Below are positions 26,990 to 35,900 of a stretch of 64,000 nucleotides of DNA, one piece after another (position 1 is the first letter of the stretch; each line of letters opens with the position of its first letter). Under the pieces are notes generated by a model. The model saw only the letters and a list, made by a program, of their open reading frames with translations. It made no database searches and was not told the origin of the DNA. This DNA comes from Corallococcus macrosporus. Lineage in GTDB: Bacteria > Myxococcota > Myxococcia > Myxococcales > Myxococcaceae. The stretch spans positions 558,001 through 622,000 of the forward strand of contig NZ_JAFIMU010000002.1 of NCBI RefSeq assembly GCF_017302985.1, written 5' to 3'. The translations under genes and the position numbers were made by a program.

Positions 26990-27391
26990 ATGAAGCCCGT
27001 CCGCTTCGACCCCAAGGTCCACCACGAGCTGCTCAACCTGTGGCGCAAGCCGTGGGAAGAGACGATGACCCCGGATGCCCTTCCGGAGTACGGCTTCGTG
27101 GTGCCGGACAAGGCGGCGGGTTTCCTGTACCGCACGGACAGCTCGGTGGCGCTGATTGAAGGCATCATCGCCGCGCCCGGGTTGTCCAAGGAGGACCGCA
27201 ACGAAGCGGTCAACGCCATCGTCGCCGCCGTCCGCGACGAGGCCCGGCGCCAGGGCTTCAAGCTGCTCCTGGGCTACTCGCAGCTGGACGCCATCAAGAA
27301 CCGCGCGGAGCGCTTCGGCTTCATCCACGTAGGGCCGGGCTTCCACATGGTGGCCCTGGACCTGACGAAGCCGGACCCCGAAGGTCTCTGA
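26990..27391 (+). CDS. GNAT-like acetyltransferase-fold protein
   Basis: A 133-residue protein with a GNAT-like pattern: an N-terminal helix (LLNLWRKPWEE), a strand pair around YGFVVPDKAAGFLYRTD, then SSVALIEGIIAAPGLSKEDR and a helix NAIVAAVRDEARRQG. A strand-helix-strand with AERFGFIHVG follows, as in the GNAT C-terminal lobe. The canonical Q/R-x-x-G-x-G/A acetyl-CoA loop is not obvious, since its place is taken by PGLSKEDRNE. This resembles the small GNAT-like proteins of phages. It is tightly coupled to the preceding gene, so modification of that protein is a reasonable but untested idea. Confidence 0.6.
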   Translation: MKPVRFDPKVHHELLNLWRKPWEETMTPDALPEYGFVVPDKAAGFLYRTDSSVALIEGIIAAPGLSKEDRNEAVNAIVAAVRDEARRQGFKLLLGYSQLDAIKNRAERFGFIHVGPGFHMVALDLTKPDPEGL

Positions 27392-27415
27392 GCACATCGC
27401 ACCGCTGAAGCACGA

Positions 27416-27454
27416 CGGGCCCGAAGGGAGGATTCGCTCCTCCTTCCGGGCCCG
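27416..27454. terminator. long hairpin between convergent genes
   Basis: CGGGCCCG at 27416-27423 pairs with CGGGCCCG at 27447-27454, and the stem continues inward through GAAGG/AGGA-type pairing to a loop around 27434. It lies between the GNAT-like stop and the cbs stop and probably terminates both transcripts. There is no T-run. Confidence 0.55.
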
Positions 27455-27483
27455 CGGTGTTTCCGGCCTCCGGCCGCTGCTCT

Positions 27484-28851
27484 TTAGGCGGCGGTGCGGT
27501 GCAGGTGATCGATGAGGTCGATCTTCGTGACGATGGCGATGACCGTCTCGCCGTCCTTCACCACGGCCACGTTGTCGCGCGCGAAGATTTCGCGCAGCCG
27601 GTCGATGCTGGCCTCGGCGGACACCGCGCCCTGGAGCGGGGCGACGATGGGGTCGATGGCGTCCTGGAACTTCACCTTGTTGGCGACCAGGGCGTTGAGC
27701 AGGTCGTACTCGTGCACCATGCCCACGGCGCGACCGTCGTCGGACACCACCGGCATCTGGCTGATGCCGTGGCTGCGCATCGTCTCCACCACGCGGTCCA
27801 CGCGGTCACCGCGCTTGGCCGTCTTCAGCTCGCGGGGCTTCGCGCCGATGATGTCGCGCACGGTGCCGGCGCCCTTCTCCTGCATGAAGCCGTTGTCGCG
27901 CATCCACTCGTCGGAGTGGAACTTGCTGATGTAGCTGCTGCCGGAGTCCGGCAGGACGACCACGATGGTCTTCCCCTTGCCGACTTCCTTCGCCAGCTGC
28001 ACCGCCACGTGCACCGCCGCGCCGGAGGAGCCACCCGCGAAGATGCCCTCCTCGCGAGCGAGCCGGCGCGCGGCGTTGAAGCACATGCGGTCATCCACCT
28101 GGCGCACGTCGTCCACGACCTTGAAGTCCATGGCGCCGCAGAGCATGTCCTCGCCGATGCCCTCGACCTTGTAGACGTGCGGCTCGGTGAGCTTGCCCGT
28201 CTTGAAGTAGCCCTCGTAGACGGAGCCTTCCGGATCCACGCCGATGTTCTTCAGGCCGGGGATCTTCTCCTTGAGGTACTTGCCGGCGCCGCTCATGGTG
28301 CCGCCGGTGCCCAGGCCGGACACGAAGTAGTCGAACTTGCCCTCGGTCTGCTGGAAGATCTCCGGACCCGTCGTGTGGTAGTGCGCCTCGATGTTGTCCG
28401 GGTTGTGGTACTGGTTCAGCATGAAGGCGCCGGGCGTCTCCTTGGCCAGCCGCTTGGACGTCTCGTAGTAGCTGCGAGGGTCCTCCGCCGGAACGTTCGT
28501 CGGCGTGACGACGACCTGGGCGCCCATGGCCTTCAGGCGGTTGATCTTCTCCAGGGACATCTTGTCCGGCATGGTGAAGATGCACTTGTAGCCCTTCACC
28601 GCCGCGGCCAGCGCCACGCCCATGCCGGTGTTGCCGGACGTGTTCTCCACGATGGTGCCGCCGGGCTTGAGCCTCCCCTCCCGTTCGGCCTTTTCGATGA
28701 TGTAGAGCGCCATGCGGTCCTTGATGGACGCGCCGGGGTTCATGAACTCGCACTTCACGAGCACGGTGGCGTCGTTCGGACCGACGAGCTTGTTGAGCTT
28801 CACCAGCGGCGTGTGGCCAATGGCGGTGAGGATGTTCTGTTGGATGTCCAT
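27484..28851 (-). CDS. cystathionine beta-synthase with C-terminal CBS-domain pair
   Basis: A 455-residue PLP enzyme that condenses serine and homocysteine to cystathionine. The PLP lysine is in NPGASIKDRMAL, the phosphate-binding loop in GLGTGGTMSGAG, and NTSGNTGMGVA is the substrate loop. Residues about 330-455 carry two CBS motifs (TVRDIIGAKPRELKT to MPVVSDDGRAVGMVHEYDL, and VVKDGETVIAIVTKIDLIDHL), which usually bind adenosyl ligands and regulate activity. No heme-binding N-terminus is present. With the transsulfuration enzyme at 21.8 kb it would complete methionine-to-cysteine conversion. O-acetylserine sulfhydrylase activity is an alternative. Confidence 0.9.
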   Translation of the reverse strand: MDIQQNILTAIGHTPLVKLNKLVGPNDATVLVKCEFMNPGASIKDRMALYIIEKAEREGRLKPGGTIVENTSGNTGMGVALAAAVKGYKCIFTMPDKMSLEKINRLKAMGAQVVVTPTNVPAEDPRSYYETSKRLAKETPGAFMLNQYHNPDNIEAHYHTTGPEIFQQTEGKFDYFVSGLGTGGTMSGAGKYLKEKIPGLKNIGVDPEGSVYEGYFKTGKLTEPHVYKVEGIGEDMLCGAMDFKVVDDVRQVDDRMCFNAARRLAREEGIFAGGSSGAAVHVAVQLAKEVGKGKTIVVVLPDSGSSYISKFHSDEWMRDNGFMQEKGAGTVRDIIGAKPRELKTAKRGDRVDRVVETMRSHGISQMPVVSDDGRAVGMVHEYDLLNALVANKVKFQDAIDPIVAPLQGAVSAEASIDRLREIFARDNVAVVKDGETVIAIVTKIDLIDHLHRTAA

Positions 28852-28888
28852 CGTGCGTGGCTTCCCGAAAAGATGTGGGGGTCGGGGC

Positions 28889-28894
28889 CTTATA
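28889..28894 (-). promoter_or_regulatory. candidate -10 element for cbs
   Basis: On the minus strand the sequence reads TATAAG, 38 nt upstream of the cbs ATG, within an otherwise GC-rich region. A weak TTCCCC is 18 nt further upstream as a possible -35. Confidence 0.4.
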
Positions 28895-29042
28895 TGTGCT
28901 CCGCCCCGTCAGGGGGAACATGCCCGAGGGCACGGCCCTTCCTGACGCAGGATGCCGCGACCGGGCGGGGGTTTCTCCTGGGGGCTCCTCGTCGCGTAGG
29001 CGACAGGGCAGGCGTCCGCCGGGCATGTGGCCCACGCGGGCT

Positions 29043-29071
29043 TTGACCCGCCGCGCCGTGCCCCCGATACT
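29043..29071 (+). promoter_or_regulatory. sigma-70-type promoter for amgK-murU
   Basis: TTGACC (29043-29048), a 17-nt spacer and GATACT (29066-29071) lie 42 nt upstream of the amgK ATG. This fits the housekeeping sigma consensus closely and predicts a leader of about 35 nt. Confidence 0.65.
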
Positions 29072-29112
29072 CGCGGGCGCCGTTCCTTCCCCCTCTGGAG
29101 CACCCGCCCCCC

Positions 29113-30153
29113 ATGGAACTTGAGGCCGCCCTTCGCGACCAGGTGGGACAGGCCATTGGCCGTCCCGTCCCCGATGCCCCCATCAAGAAGTTGAAGGGCG
29201 ACGCGAGCAACCGCTCCTACTACCGCGTCGGCACCGCCCCGGACAGCTGGGTGCTGATGGTGATGCCGCCGGACGCGACGAAGAAGAGCGAAGAGGCCAC
29301 GAAGGGCGAGCCCCCGAAGGAGCTGCCCTTCATCAACGTGCACCGCTACCTGGAGAAGCTGGGCGTGCGGGTGCCGCGCATCCTCCGCTACGACGAGCCC
29401 GCCGGCATCATGGTGCTGGAGGACCTGAGCGACATCACCTTCGAGTCCGCGCTGGAGGGCGGCCGCCACAACCAGGCGCTCTACACGCGCGCGGTGGACC
29501 TGCTGGCGAAGCTGCGCGTGCAGGCGGAGAAGCAGCGCGACCCGGAGTGCCTGGCCTTCACGCGCGCCTTCGACGAGGACCTGTACGACTGGGAGCTGCA
29601 CCACTTCCGCGAGTGGGGCCTGGAGGCCTGGAGCGGCAAGCAGCCCACCGACGCCGAGCGCGCGGAGCTGGACGCCACGTTCCGGGACATCGCGAAGAAG
29701 CTGGCCGCCGCGCCGCGCGGCTTCACGCACCGCGACTACCAGAGCCGCAACATCATGGTGAAGGAGGGCGAGCTGGTCGTCATCGACTTCCAGGACGCGC
29801 TCCAGGGCCCTCGCCAGTACGACCTGGTGGCGCTCCTGCGCGACAGCTACGTGGAGCTGGACCGCGACTTCGTGGACACGATGCTGGACCGCTACATCGC
29901 CACGTTCGAGCAGGAGAGCGGGGAGAAGATCGACGCGAAGGAGTTCAAGGCGTTCTTCGACCTGCTCACCATCCAGCGCAAGCTCAAGGACGCGGGCCGC
30001 TTCGAGTTCATCAACCGCGTGAAGGGCAACCCGGGCTTCCTCGTCTCCATCCCCGCGTCGCTGCGCTACGTGAAGGCCGCGTTCGCGCGCCGGCCGGAGC
30101 TGTCCGGACTGCAGAAGCTGATCGCGAAGTACGTGCCCGAGCTGGCGGCCTGA
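29113..30153 (+). CDS. amgK: anomeric MurNAc/GlcNAc kinase AmgK-like phosphotransferase
   Basis: A 346-residue aminoglycoside phosphotransferase-fold kinase. The N-lobe has KKLKGDASNRSYYRV, the catalytic loop is THRDYQSRNIMV (His206, Asp208), and the metal-binding segment is VVIDFQDALQGP. The LEDLSDITFESAL hinge is also typical of AmgK. In pseudomonads AmgK phosphorylates C1 of N-acetylmuramic acid for the MurU-dependent peptidoglycan recycling route. The next gene, 4 nt downstream, is a MurU-like nucleotidyltransferase, which makes the assignment much firmer than the fold alone would. Confidence 0.88.
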   Translation: MELEAALRDQVGQAIGRPVPDAPIKKLKGDASNRSYYRVGTAPDSWVLMVMPPDATKKSEEATKGEPPKELPFINVHRYLEKLGVRVPRILRYDEPAGIMVLEDLSDITFESALEGGRHNQALYTRAVDLLAKLRVQAEKQRDPECLAFTRAFDEDLYDWELHHFREWGLEAWSGKQPTDAERAELDATFRDIAKKLAAAPRGFTHRDYQSRNIMVKEGELVVIDFQDALQGPRQYDLVALLRDSYVELDRDFVDTMLDRYIATFEQESGEKIDAKEFKAFFDLLTIQRKLKDAGRFEFINRVKGNPGFLVSIPASLRYVKAAFARRPELSGLQKLIAKYVPELAA

Positions 30154-30157
30154 AGCC

Positions 30158-31186
30158 ATGAAAGCGATGGTCCTTTGCGCGGGCTTGGGCACGCGCCTGC
30201 GCCCGCTCACGGAGCGCTGGCCCAAGCCGGCCATGCCGTTCCTCGGCCAGCCGCTCCTGCGCTACCACCTGGCGGTGCTGAAAACCGCGGGGGTGACGGC
30301 GGTGGGCATCAACACGCACCACCTGCCGGACACGATGGCGGCGGTGGCCCGCGCGGAGTGCGAGCGCGCGGGGCTGCCCTTGCACGTCGTGCACGAGCCC
30401 GTCATCCAGGGCACGGGCGGCGGCATCCGCGGCCTGCGCGACTTCCTCTCCGGCGAGGACTTCCTCGTGTTCAACGGGGACATCCTCTTCCCGGTGGACC
30501 TGAAGCCCGTGGTCGCCGCGCACCGCGAGTCCGGAGCGGTGGCGACGATGGTGCTCTTGCCCATGCCGGAAGGGGAGAAGTACGCGGCGGTGGAGGCGGA
30601 TGCGGGCGGGCAGGTGCGCCGCATCGCGGGCTACGGGCCGGGCGGTGAGGGCCTGAAGCCGTGGCACTTCACCGGCGTGCACGTGATGTCCCCCAGCGTG
30701 TTCGACTTCATGACCGCGGAAGGCCCCGAGGACATCAACCGCGAGGTCTACGTGCGGGTGATGCAGGCGGGGCTCGCCGTGCGAGGGCACGCGGTGGACG
30801 CGTACTGGTCCGACCTGGGCATGCCGTCGCGCTACCTGGCCACGGTGCGGGACGTGCTCGAGGGGCGCGTGCCGTTGCAGGCGCTGGGGAAGGACTCACC
30901 GCTGCACGGGCTGAAGGCCGGCGCGGCTGGGGCGTGGGTGCACCCGGAGGCCCGCGTCTCGGGCTCCGTGCGGGGGCCCGCGTTCGTGGGCGCGGGCAGC
31001 GCGGTGGACGAAGGCGCCACCGTGGGCCCGAACGTGTCCGTGGGCCCGGGCGCGCGGGTGGGGCAGGGCGCGCGGCTGGAGCGCTGCGCCGTGTTCGAGG
31101 AGACGCAGGTGGCGCCCGGTGAGGCGCTCACCGAGGTGCTCGCGTGGGGCCCGCACCGGGTGCCCGCGCCGCTCTCCGGCCGCTGA
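30158..31186 (+). CDS. murU: MurU-like MurNAc-1-phosphate uridylyltransferase with beta-helix tail
   Basis: A 342-residue sugar nucleotidyltransferase. The nucleotide-binding signature LCAGLGTRLRPLTERWPKP is at the N-terminus, with the catalytic Asp in VFNGDILFPVDL. It ends the core with YWSDLGMPSRYLATVRDVL. Pseudomonad MurU stops there (about 220-230 residues). Here a further ~90 residues follow, including hexapeptide-repeat turns (SGSVRGPAFVGAGSAVDEGA to SVGPGARVGQGARL) of a left-handed beta-helix, as in bifunctional GlmU or mannose-1-P guanylyltransferases. The UDP-MurNAc role is inferred from the amgK partner. A GDP-mannose type activity cannot be excluded. Confidence 0.82.
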   Translation: MKAMVLCAGLGTRLRPLTERWPKPAMPFLGQPLLRYHLAVLKTAGVTAVGINTHHLPDTMAAVARAECERAGLPLHVVHEPVIQGTGGGIRGLRDFLSGEDFLVFNGDILFPVDLKPVVAAHRESGAVATMVLLPMPEGEKYAAVEADAGGQVRRIAGYGPGGEGLKPWHFTGVHVMSPSVFDFMTAEGPEDINREVYVRVMQAGLAVRGHAVDAYWSDLGMPSRYLATVRDVLEGRVPLQALGKDSPLHGLKAGAAGAWVHPEARVSGSVRGPAFVGAGSAVDEGATVGPNVSVGPGARVGQGARLERCAVFEETQVAPGEALTEVLAWGPHRVPAPLSGR

Positions 31187-31204
31187 CCGCGCGGGGCGCT
31201 GGCG

Positions 31205-31969
31205 TCAGGCGTTGTGCCAGCGCGCCAGCACGCAGGTGACGTTGTCGTTGCCGCCCGCCGCGTTGGCCAGGTCGATGAGCTGGCCGCAGGCCTTCTCCAG
31301 CTCCGGCGTGCGCGACAGGATGTCCTGCATCTGCGCGTCGGTGATCATGCCGCTCAGGCCGTCCGAGCACAGCAGGAAGACGTCGTTCTCCAGCGGATCC
31401 ACGCGGGTGACGTCCACCTGCACCTGCTCCTTCATCCCCAGCGCGCGGACAATCACGTTCTTGTGGGGGAAGTTCTCAATCTCCTCCGGCGTGAGCTTCT
31501 TCGCCTTGAGGTAGTCGTTGAGCAGCGAGTGGTCCTCCGTCACCTGCTGGAGGATGCCGCCGCGGAAGAAGTACACGCGGCTGTCGCCCACGTGGCCCAC
31601 GTAGGCCGCGCTGTCGGCGAAGTGCACGGACACGATGGTGGTGCCCATGCCCTTGTACTTGGAGTCCGTCGTGGCGCGCTCGAAGATGCGCGCGTTGGCC
31701 AGCTTGATGCCGGTGGACAGCCGGTTCTCATCGTAGTTGCGCTGCTTGTCCATCTTGAAGGGCCAGGTGGCGTCCTGGTCCTTGGACGTCATGCGGAAGA
31801 ACTCACCCAGCTCGTCCACCGCGATGCGGCTGGCGATTTCACCGGACGAGTGACCGCCCATGCCGTCCGCCACGCACACGAGGTTCTCCTCGGTGAGCAC
31901 GAGGTAGTTGTCCTCGTTGTGGTTCCGCTTCATCCCGACGTGGGTGCTGCCGGCGACCTCGATGCGCAT
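31205..31969 (-). CDS. PP2C-family protein serine/threonine phosphatase
   Basis: A 254-residue Stp1/PppA-type phosphatase. The metal-binding motifs are complete: VGMKRNHNEDN, CVADGMGGHSSGEIAS, VGHVGDSRVYFFRGG, LLCSDGLSGMI and the final AGGNDNVTCVLA. It would dephosphorylate targets of Hanks-type kinases such as the one at 48.4 kb. There is no membrane segment. An insert after the second motif (about 40 residues containing WPFKMDKQRNYDENRLSTG) is typical of myxobacterial members. It is convergent with murU. Confidence 0.93.
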   Translation of the reverse strand: MRIEVAGSTHVGMKRNHNEDNYLVLTEENLVCVADGMGGHSSGEIASRIAVDELGEFFRMTSKDQDATWPFKMDKQRNYDENRLSTGIKLANARIFERATTDSKYKGMGTTIVSVHFADSAAYVGHVGDSRVYFFRGGILQQVTEDHSLLNDYLKAKKLTPEEIENFPHKNVIVRALGMKEQVQVDVTRVDPLENDVFLLCSDGLSGMITDAQMQDILSRTPELEKACGQLIDLANAAGGNDNVTCVLARWHNA

Positions 31970-32015
31970 GCGAAGGGACTCTTCCGGGGGGAGATGCGTG
32001 AAAATCGGGGCGCGA

Positions 32016-32044
32016 CGTTAACAAAGCGCTCCAAAAGGGGTCAA
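32016..32044 (-). promoter_or_regulatory. sigma-70-type promoter for the PP2C phosphatase
   Basis: On the minus strand TTGACC (32044 to 32039), a 17-nt spacer and TTAACG (32021 to 32016) lie 47 nt upstream of the phosphatase ATG and start 10 nt after the DUF192 stop. The -35 is good; the -10 is imperfect. Confidence 0.5.
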
Positions 32045-32053
32045 AAACCTCTC

Positions 32054-32422
32054 TCAGGCCCCTGGGATTTCGCCCGGGGTGAAGACCAGGCGGTCGCCCT
32101 CCTGGGTGCCACTGGCCCCGAGGACGCCCGCGGGCAGCTCCAGCACGGAGCGGGCCTTGAAGTAGATGGACGAGGTGCGCCAGGGAGGCATGGCGGACAG
32201 TTGCTTGACGATGCGCCCTTCCGCGTCCAGGAAGGCGACGTCGATGGGGATGCGCATGAAGAAGGTGTGGATGGAGTTGCAGGGCTCGATGTGCATCCCG
32301 CCCCCCATGGGCAGCGAGGCGCGGCCCATGAGCCCCTGGAAGCGCTGGACGAAGGACTCGGCGCGCTCCGCGCGGTCCGCGAGCAGCCGCTGCCGTGTTT
32401 CGTTGGTCACCCTCCAGTGCAT
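32054..32422 (-). CDS. DUF192 family protein
   Basis: A 122-residue DUF192 protein with the conserved core FVQRFQGLMGRASLP, MHIEPCNSIHTFFMRIPIDV, and the ending VLELPAGVL. The family is small and of unknown biochemical function; many members are secreted, but this one lacks a signal peptide. Its ATG is only 17 nt from the divergent trmL ATG, so the two genes must share or overlap promoters. Confidence 0.88.
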   Translation of the reverse strand: MHWRVTNETRQRLLADRAERAESFVQRFQGLMGRASLPMGGGMHIEPCNSIHTFFMRIPIDVAFLDAEGRIVKQLSAMPPWRTSSIYFKARSVLELPAGVLGASGTQEGDRLVFTPGEIPGA

Positions 32423-32439
32423 GTCCGGTGTTCTATCCC

Positions 32440-32943
32440 ATGCTTGAGCCCCTGGCGTCCCCCCTGCACCTGGTCCTCGTGTCCCCTCAGATTCCGCCCA
32501 ACACCGGCAACGTGGCCCGGCTGTGCGCGGTGACGGGCTGCCGGCTCATCCTGGTGGAGCCGCTGGGGTTCTCCATCGACGACCGGAACCTGAAGCGGGC
32601 GGGGCTGGACTACTGGGACAAGGTCTTCCTGAAGCTCTACCCGACCTACGACGCCTACGTGGCGGAGTACCCCCAGGCGCGCCGGTGGCTGTTCTCCGCC
32701 CGGGCGGAGACGTCGCTGTACGCGGCGCGGTTCGAGGCGGGGGACCACCTGGTGTTCGGCTCGGAGGTGACGGGGCTGTTGCCGGAGGTGATGGAGGGGG
32801 GGACGGGGACGCCGGTGACCATCCCGATGCTGCCGGAGCGCCGCAGCTTGAATCTTTCGACGTCGGTGGGGATTGGCGCCTACGAGGCGCTGCGTCAGGT
32901 GCAGCTGGGCACAGCGGCCAGGCAGGCACCGCCGTCGAATTGA
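32440..32943 (+). CDS. trmL: tRNA (cytidine(34)-2'-O)-methyltransferase TrmL
   Basis: A 167-residue SPOUT-class methyltransferase of the TrmL/YibK family, which methylates the ribose of the wobble base of some leucine tRNAs. Family features are [20 protein letters not shown], the [12 protein letters not shown] knot region and [18 protein letters not shown] forming the SAM-binding trefoil. The length matches YibK (about 157). ATG 32440 is preferred. The stop codon overlaps a candidate promoter for the giant gene that follows. Confidence 0.93.
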   Translation: MLEPLASPLHLVLVSPQIPPNTGNVARLCAVTGCRLILVEPLGFSIDDRNLKRAGLDYWDKVFLKLYPTYDAYVAEYPQARRWLFSARAETSLYAARFEAGDHLVFGSEVTGLLPEVMEGGTGTPVTIPMLPERRSLNLSTSVGIGAYEALRQVQLGTAARQAPPSN

Positions 32944-32967
32944 GGGGCGGGCGGGACGGGCTACACT
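32940..32967 (+). promoter_or_regulatory. candidate promoter of the giant repeat gene
   Basis: TTGAGG (32940-32945), a 16-nt spacer and TACACT (32962-32967) overlap the trmL stop codon. The predicted start site would lie within a few nucleotides of ATG 32978, implying a very short or absent leader. Confidence 0.45.
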
Positions 32968-32977
32968 CCGGGGCAGA

Positions 32978-35900
32978 ATGTCCGCCTCGCAGGTCGCCGA
33001 AGCGCTGTATGCCGCCCACAAGTCCCGAGCCACCGGCCGGCTGACGCTGCACGCCGGTGGACGCGAGTCCGCGCTGTGGCTGCGCGAGGGCGACCTCGTG
33101 GGGGCGCGGCTGGGCTTCGGGTACCAGACGCCGGCGCAGGCGCTCTTCCAGAACGGGCTGTTGGGCGTGGACGCCCTGGACGCGCTGTGGGCGCGGGGTG
33201 GGGCGGCGGCGCCGGACGAGGAGCTGCTGGAGGACAGCGGGCTGAAGCCCGCGGTGGTGCACGAGCAGCAGGTGCTGGCGCAGGTGCGCCGGCTGAGCGA
33301 GCTGGCGGAGCGCGCGGACTTCGAAGCGGAGGCGGTGGAGGCGGCGGGGGACTTCGCGCCCATCGCGGGCGTGCGCGTGGTGCGAGCCGCGCTGGAGCCC
33401 GCTCCGAGCGAGGCCGTGCCCGCGAGGGTCTACCGGTGTCCGGAGGTCGCGGCGTGCGAGCCGTGGCTGACGGATGCGTCGGAGCGCGGGCTGTTGGAGA
33501 CGCTGGGAGCGTTCCGGAGGCCGGAGGCGCTGACGGGGGCGCAGCAGGCGCTCTTGCGCGTGCTGGAGCGCGAGGGCCGCATCGAGGCCCTGTCGGTGGA
33601 GGAGTGGGAGGAGCGCGAGCGGCTGCGGCGCGAGGAGGAGCTGCGGCAGGCGGAGGAGGAGGCCTGGGAGATTGAAGAGGCGCGCCGTCGCGAGGAGGCG
33701 GAGCGGCGCGTGGAGGAGGAGCGGCTCGCGGAGCTGGCGCGGCTGGAGGCGGAGCGGCTGGCGGAGGAGGCGAGGCTCGCGGAAGAGGCGAGGCTGGCGG
33801 AGCTGGCGCGCATCGAGGCGGAGCGGCTGGCGGAAGAGGCCCGGCTCCGGGCGCTTGAAGAGGCACGGCTGGCGGAGGAGGCCCGGCTTCGCGCGGAGGA
33901 GGAGGCCAGGCTCGAAGCGGAGCGGCTGGCGGAGGAGGCGAGGCTCGCGGAGCTGGCGCGGCTGGAAGCGGAGCGGCTGGCGGAGGAGGCTCGCCTTCGC
34001 GCGGAAGAAGAGGCGAGGCTCGCGGAAGAGGCGAGGCTGGCGGAACTGGCGCGCATTGAGGCGGAACGGCTCGCTGAGGAGGCGAGGCTCGCGGAGTTGG
34101 CGCGCATTGAGGCCGAGCGTCTGGCTGAAGAGGCTCGGCTGGCGGAACTGGCTCGCCTTGAAGCGGAGCGTCTCGCAGAGGAGGCACGGCTCGCGGAGTT
34201 GGCGCGCATCGAAGCGGAGCGTCTCGCTGAGGAGGCTCGACTCGCGGAGCTTGCTCGCATTGAAGCGGAGCGATTGGCGGAAGAGGCGCGGCTGGCTGAG
34301 CTCGCACGCATCGAAGCGGAGCGTCTGGCTGAGGAGGCTCGTCTCGCCGAACTGGCGCGCATCGAAGCCGAGCGATTGGCGGAAGAGGCGCGGCTGGCTG
34401 AACTCGCACGCATTGAAGCCGAGCGTTTGGCGGAAGAGGCTCGGCTCGCGGAACTGGCACGCATTGAGGCGGAGCGGCTTGCTGAAGAGGCCCGTCTCGC
34501 GGAACTTGCGCGCCTTGAAGCCGAGCGTCTCGCTGAAGAGGCGCGGCTGGCCGAAGAGGCACGGCTTCGTGCTGAGGAAGAAGCCCGGCTCGCGGAAGAG
34601 GCGCGGCTGGCCGAAGAGGCACGGCTGGCCGAAGAGGCACGGCTGGCCGAAGAGGCACGGCTGGCCGAAGAGGCACGGCTTCGTGCTGAGGAAGAAGCCC
34701 GGCTCGCGGAAGAGGCTCGGCTAGCGGAGGAGGCGCGGCTTCGCGCCGAGGAAGAAGCCCGGCTGGCGGAAGAGGCTCGGCTTCGGGCGATCGAGGAAGC
34801 GCGCCTCGCGGAAGAGGCGCGGCTTCGTGCTGAGGAGGAGGCGCGTCTCGCGGAAGAGGCCCGCCTCGCGGAGGAGGCTCGACTCCGCGCGATTGAAGAG
34901 GCTCGCCTTGCTGAGGAAGCCCGCCTCGCGGAAGAGGCACGGCTTCGCGCGGAAGAGGAAGCGCGCCTGGCCGAAGAGGCGCGGCTTGCTGAAGAAGCCC
35001 GCCTCGCGGAAGAGGCTCGCTTGGCCGAGGAGGCTCGCCTCGCCGAAGAAGCTCGGCTGCGTGCGGAGGAAGAGGCTCGTCTCGCTGAAGAGGCTCGTCT
35101 CGCTGAAGAGGCTCGTCTCGCTGAAGAGGCTCGTCTCGCTGAAGAGGCTCGTCTCGCTGAAGAGGCTCGTCTCGCCGAAGAGGCTCGTCTCGCTGAAGAG
35201 GCTCGTCTCGCCGAAGAGGCTCGTCTGCGCGCCGAAGAGGAAGCCAGGCTGGCTGAAGAGGCTCGGTTGGCTGAAGAGGCCCGGCTCGCCGAAGAGGCCC
35301 GCCTGGCCGAGGAAGCCGCTCGCATTGAAGCGGAGCGCCTTGCCGAAGAAGCTCGACAGGCGGAGGAAGCGCGCCTCGCGGAGGAGGCACGGCTGGCGGA
35401 ACTGGCGCGCCTTGAGGCAGAGCGTCTCGCAGAAGAGGCGAGGCTTGCGGAAGAGGCGCGCCTGGCGGAAGAGGCCCGCCTTCGCGCTGAGGAAGAGGCG
35501 CGTCTCGCCGAGGAGGCTCGGCTAAGGGCCATCGAAGAGGCGCGCCTGGCCGAAGAGGCTCGGCTTGCGGAAGAGGCGCGGCTTCAGGCGATCGAAGAGG
35601 CCCGACTCGCAGAAGAAGCCCGGCTTCGCGCGGAGGAGGAAGCGCGCCTGGCTGAAGAGGCCCGGCTCGCCGAAGAGGCTCGCCTCGCGGAAGAGGCTCG
35701 TCTCGCGGAGGAAGCTCGGCTCGCAGAAGAGGCCCGCCTCGCGGAAGAGGCTCGTCTCGCCGAGGAAGCTCGGCTGCGCGCTGAAGAAGAAGCGCGTCTC
35801 GCCGAAGAGGCTCGCCTCGCTGAGGAAGCCCGGCTGCGTGCTGAAGAAGAGGCACGGTTGGCCGAAGAAGCACGGTTGGCGGAAGAGGCTCGCCTTCGTG

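Noticed and set aside
26440-27483. A prophage or genomic island around the phage-like gene pair
   Set aside because: No integrase, attachment repeats or other phage genes, and base composition is like the neighbours.
27457-29046. A 529-codon plus-strand frame opposite cystathionine beta-synthase
   Set aside because: His/Leu/Val/Arg-rich antisense shadow; the minus-strand enzyme is complete with all motifs.
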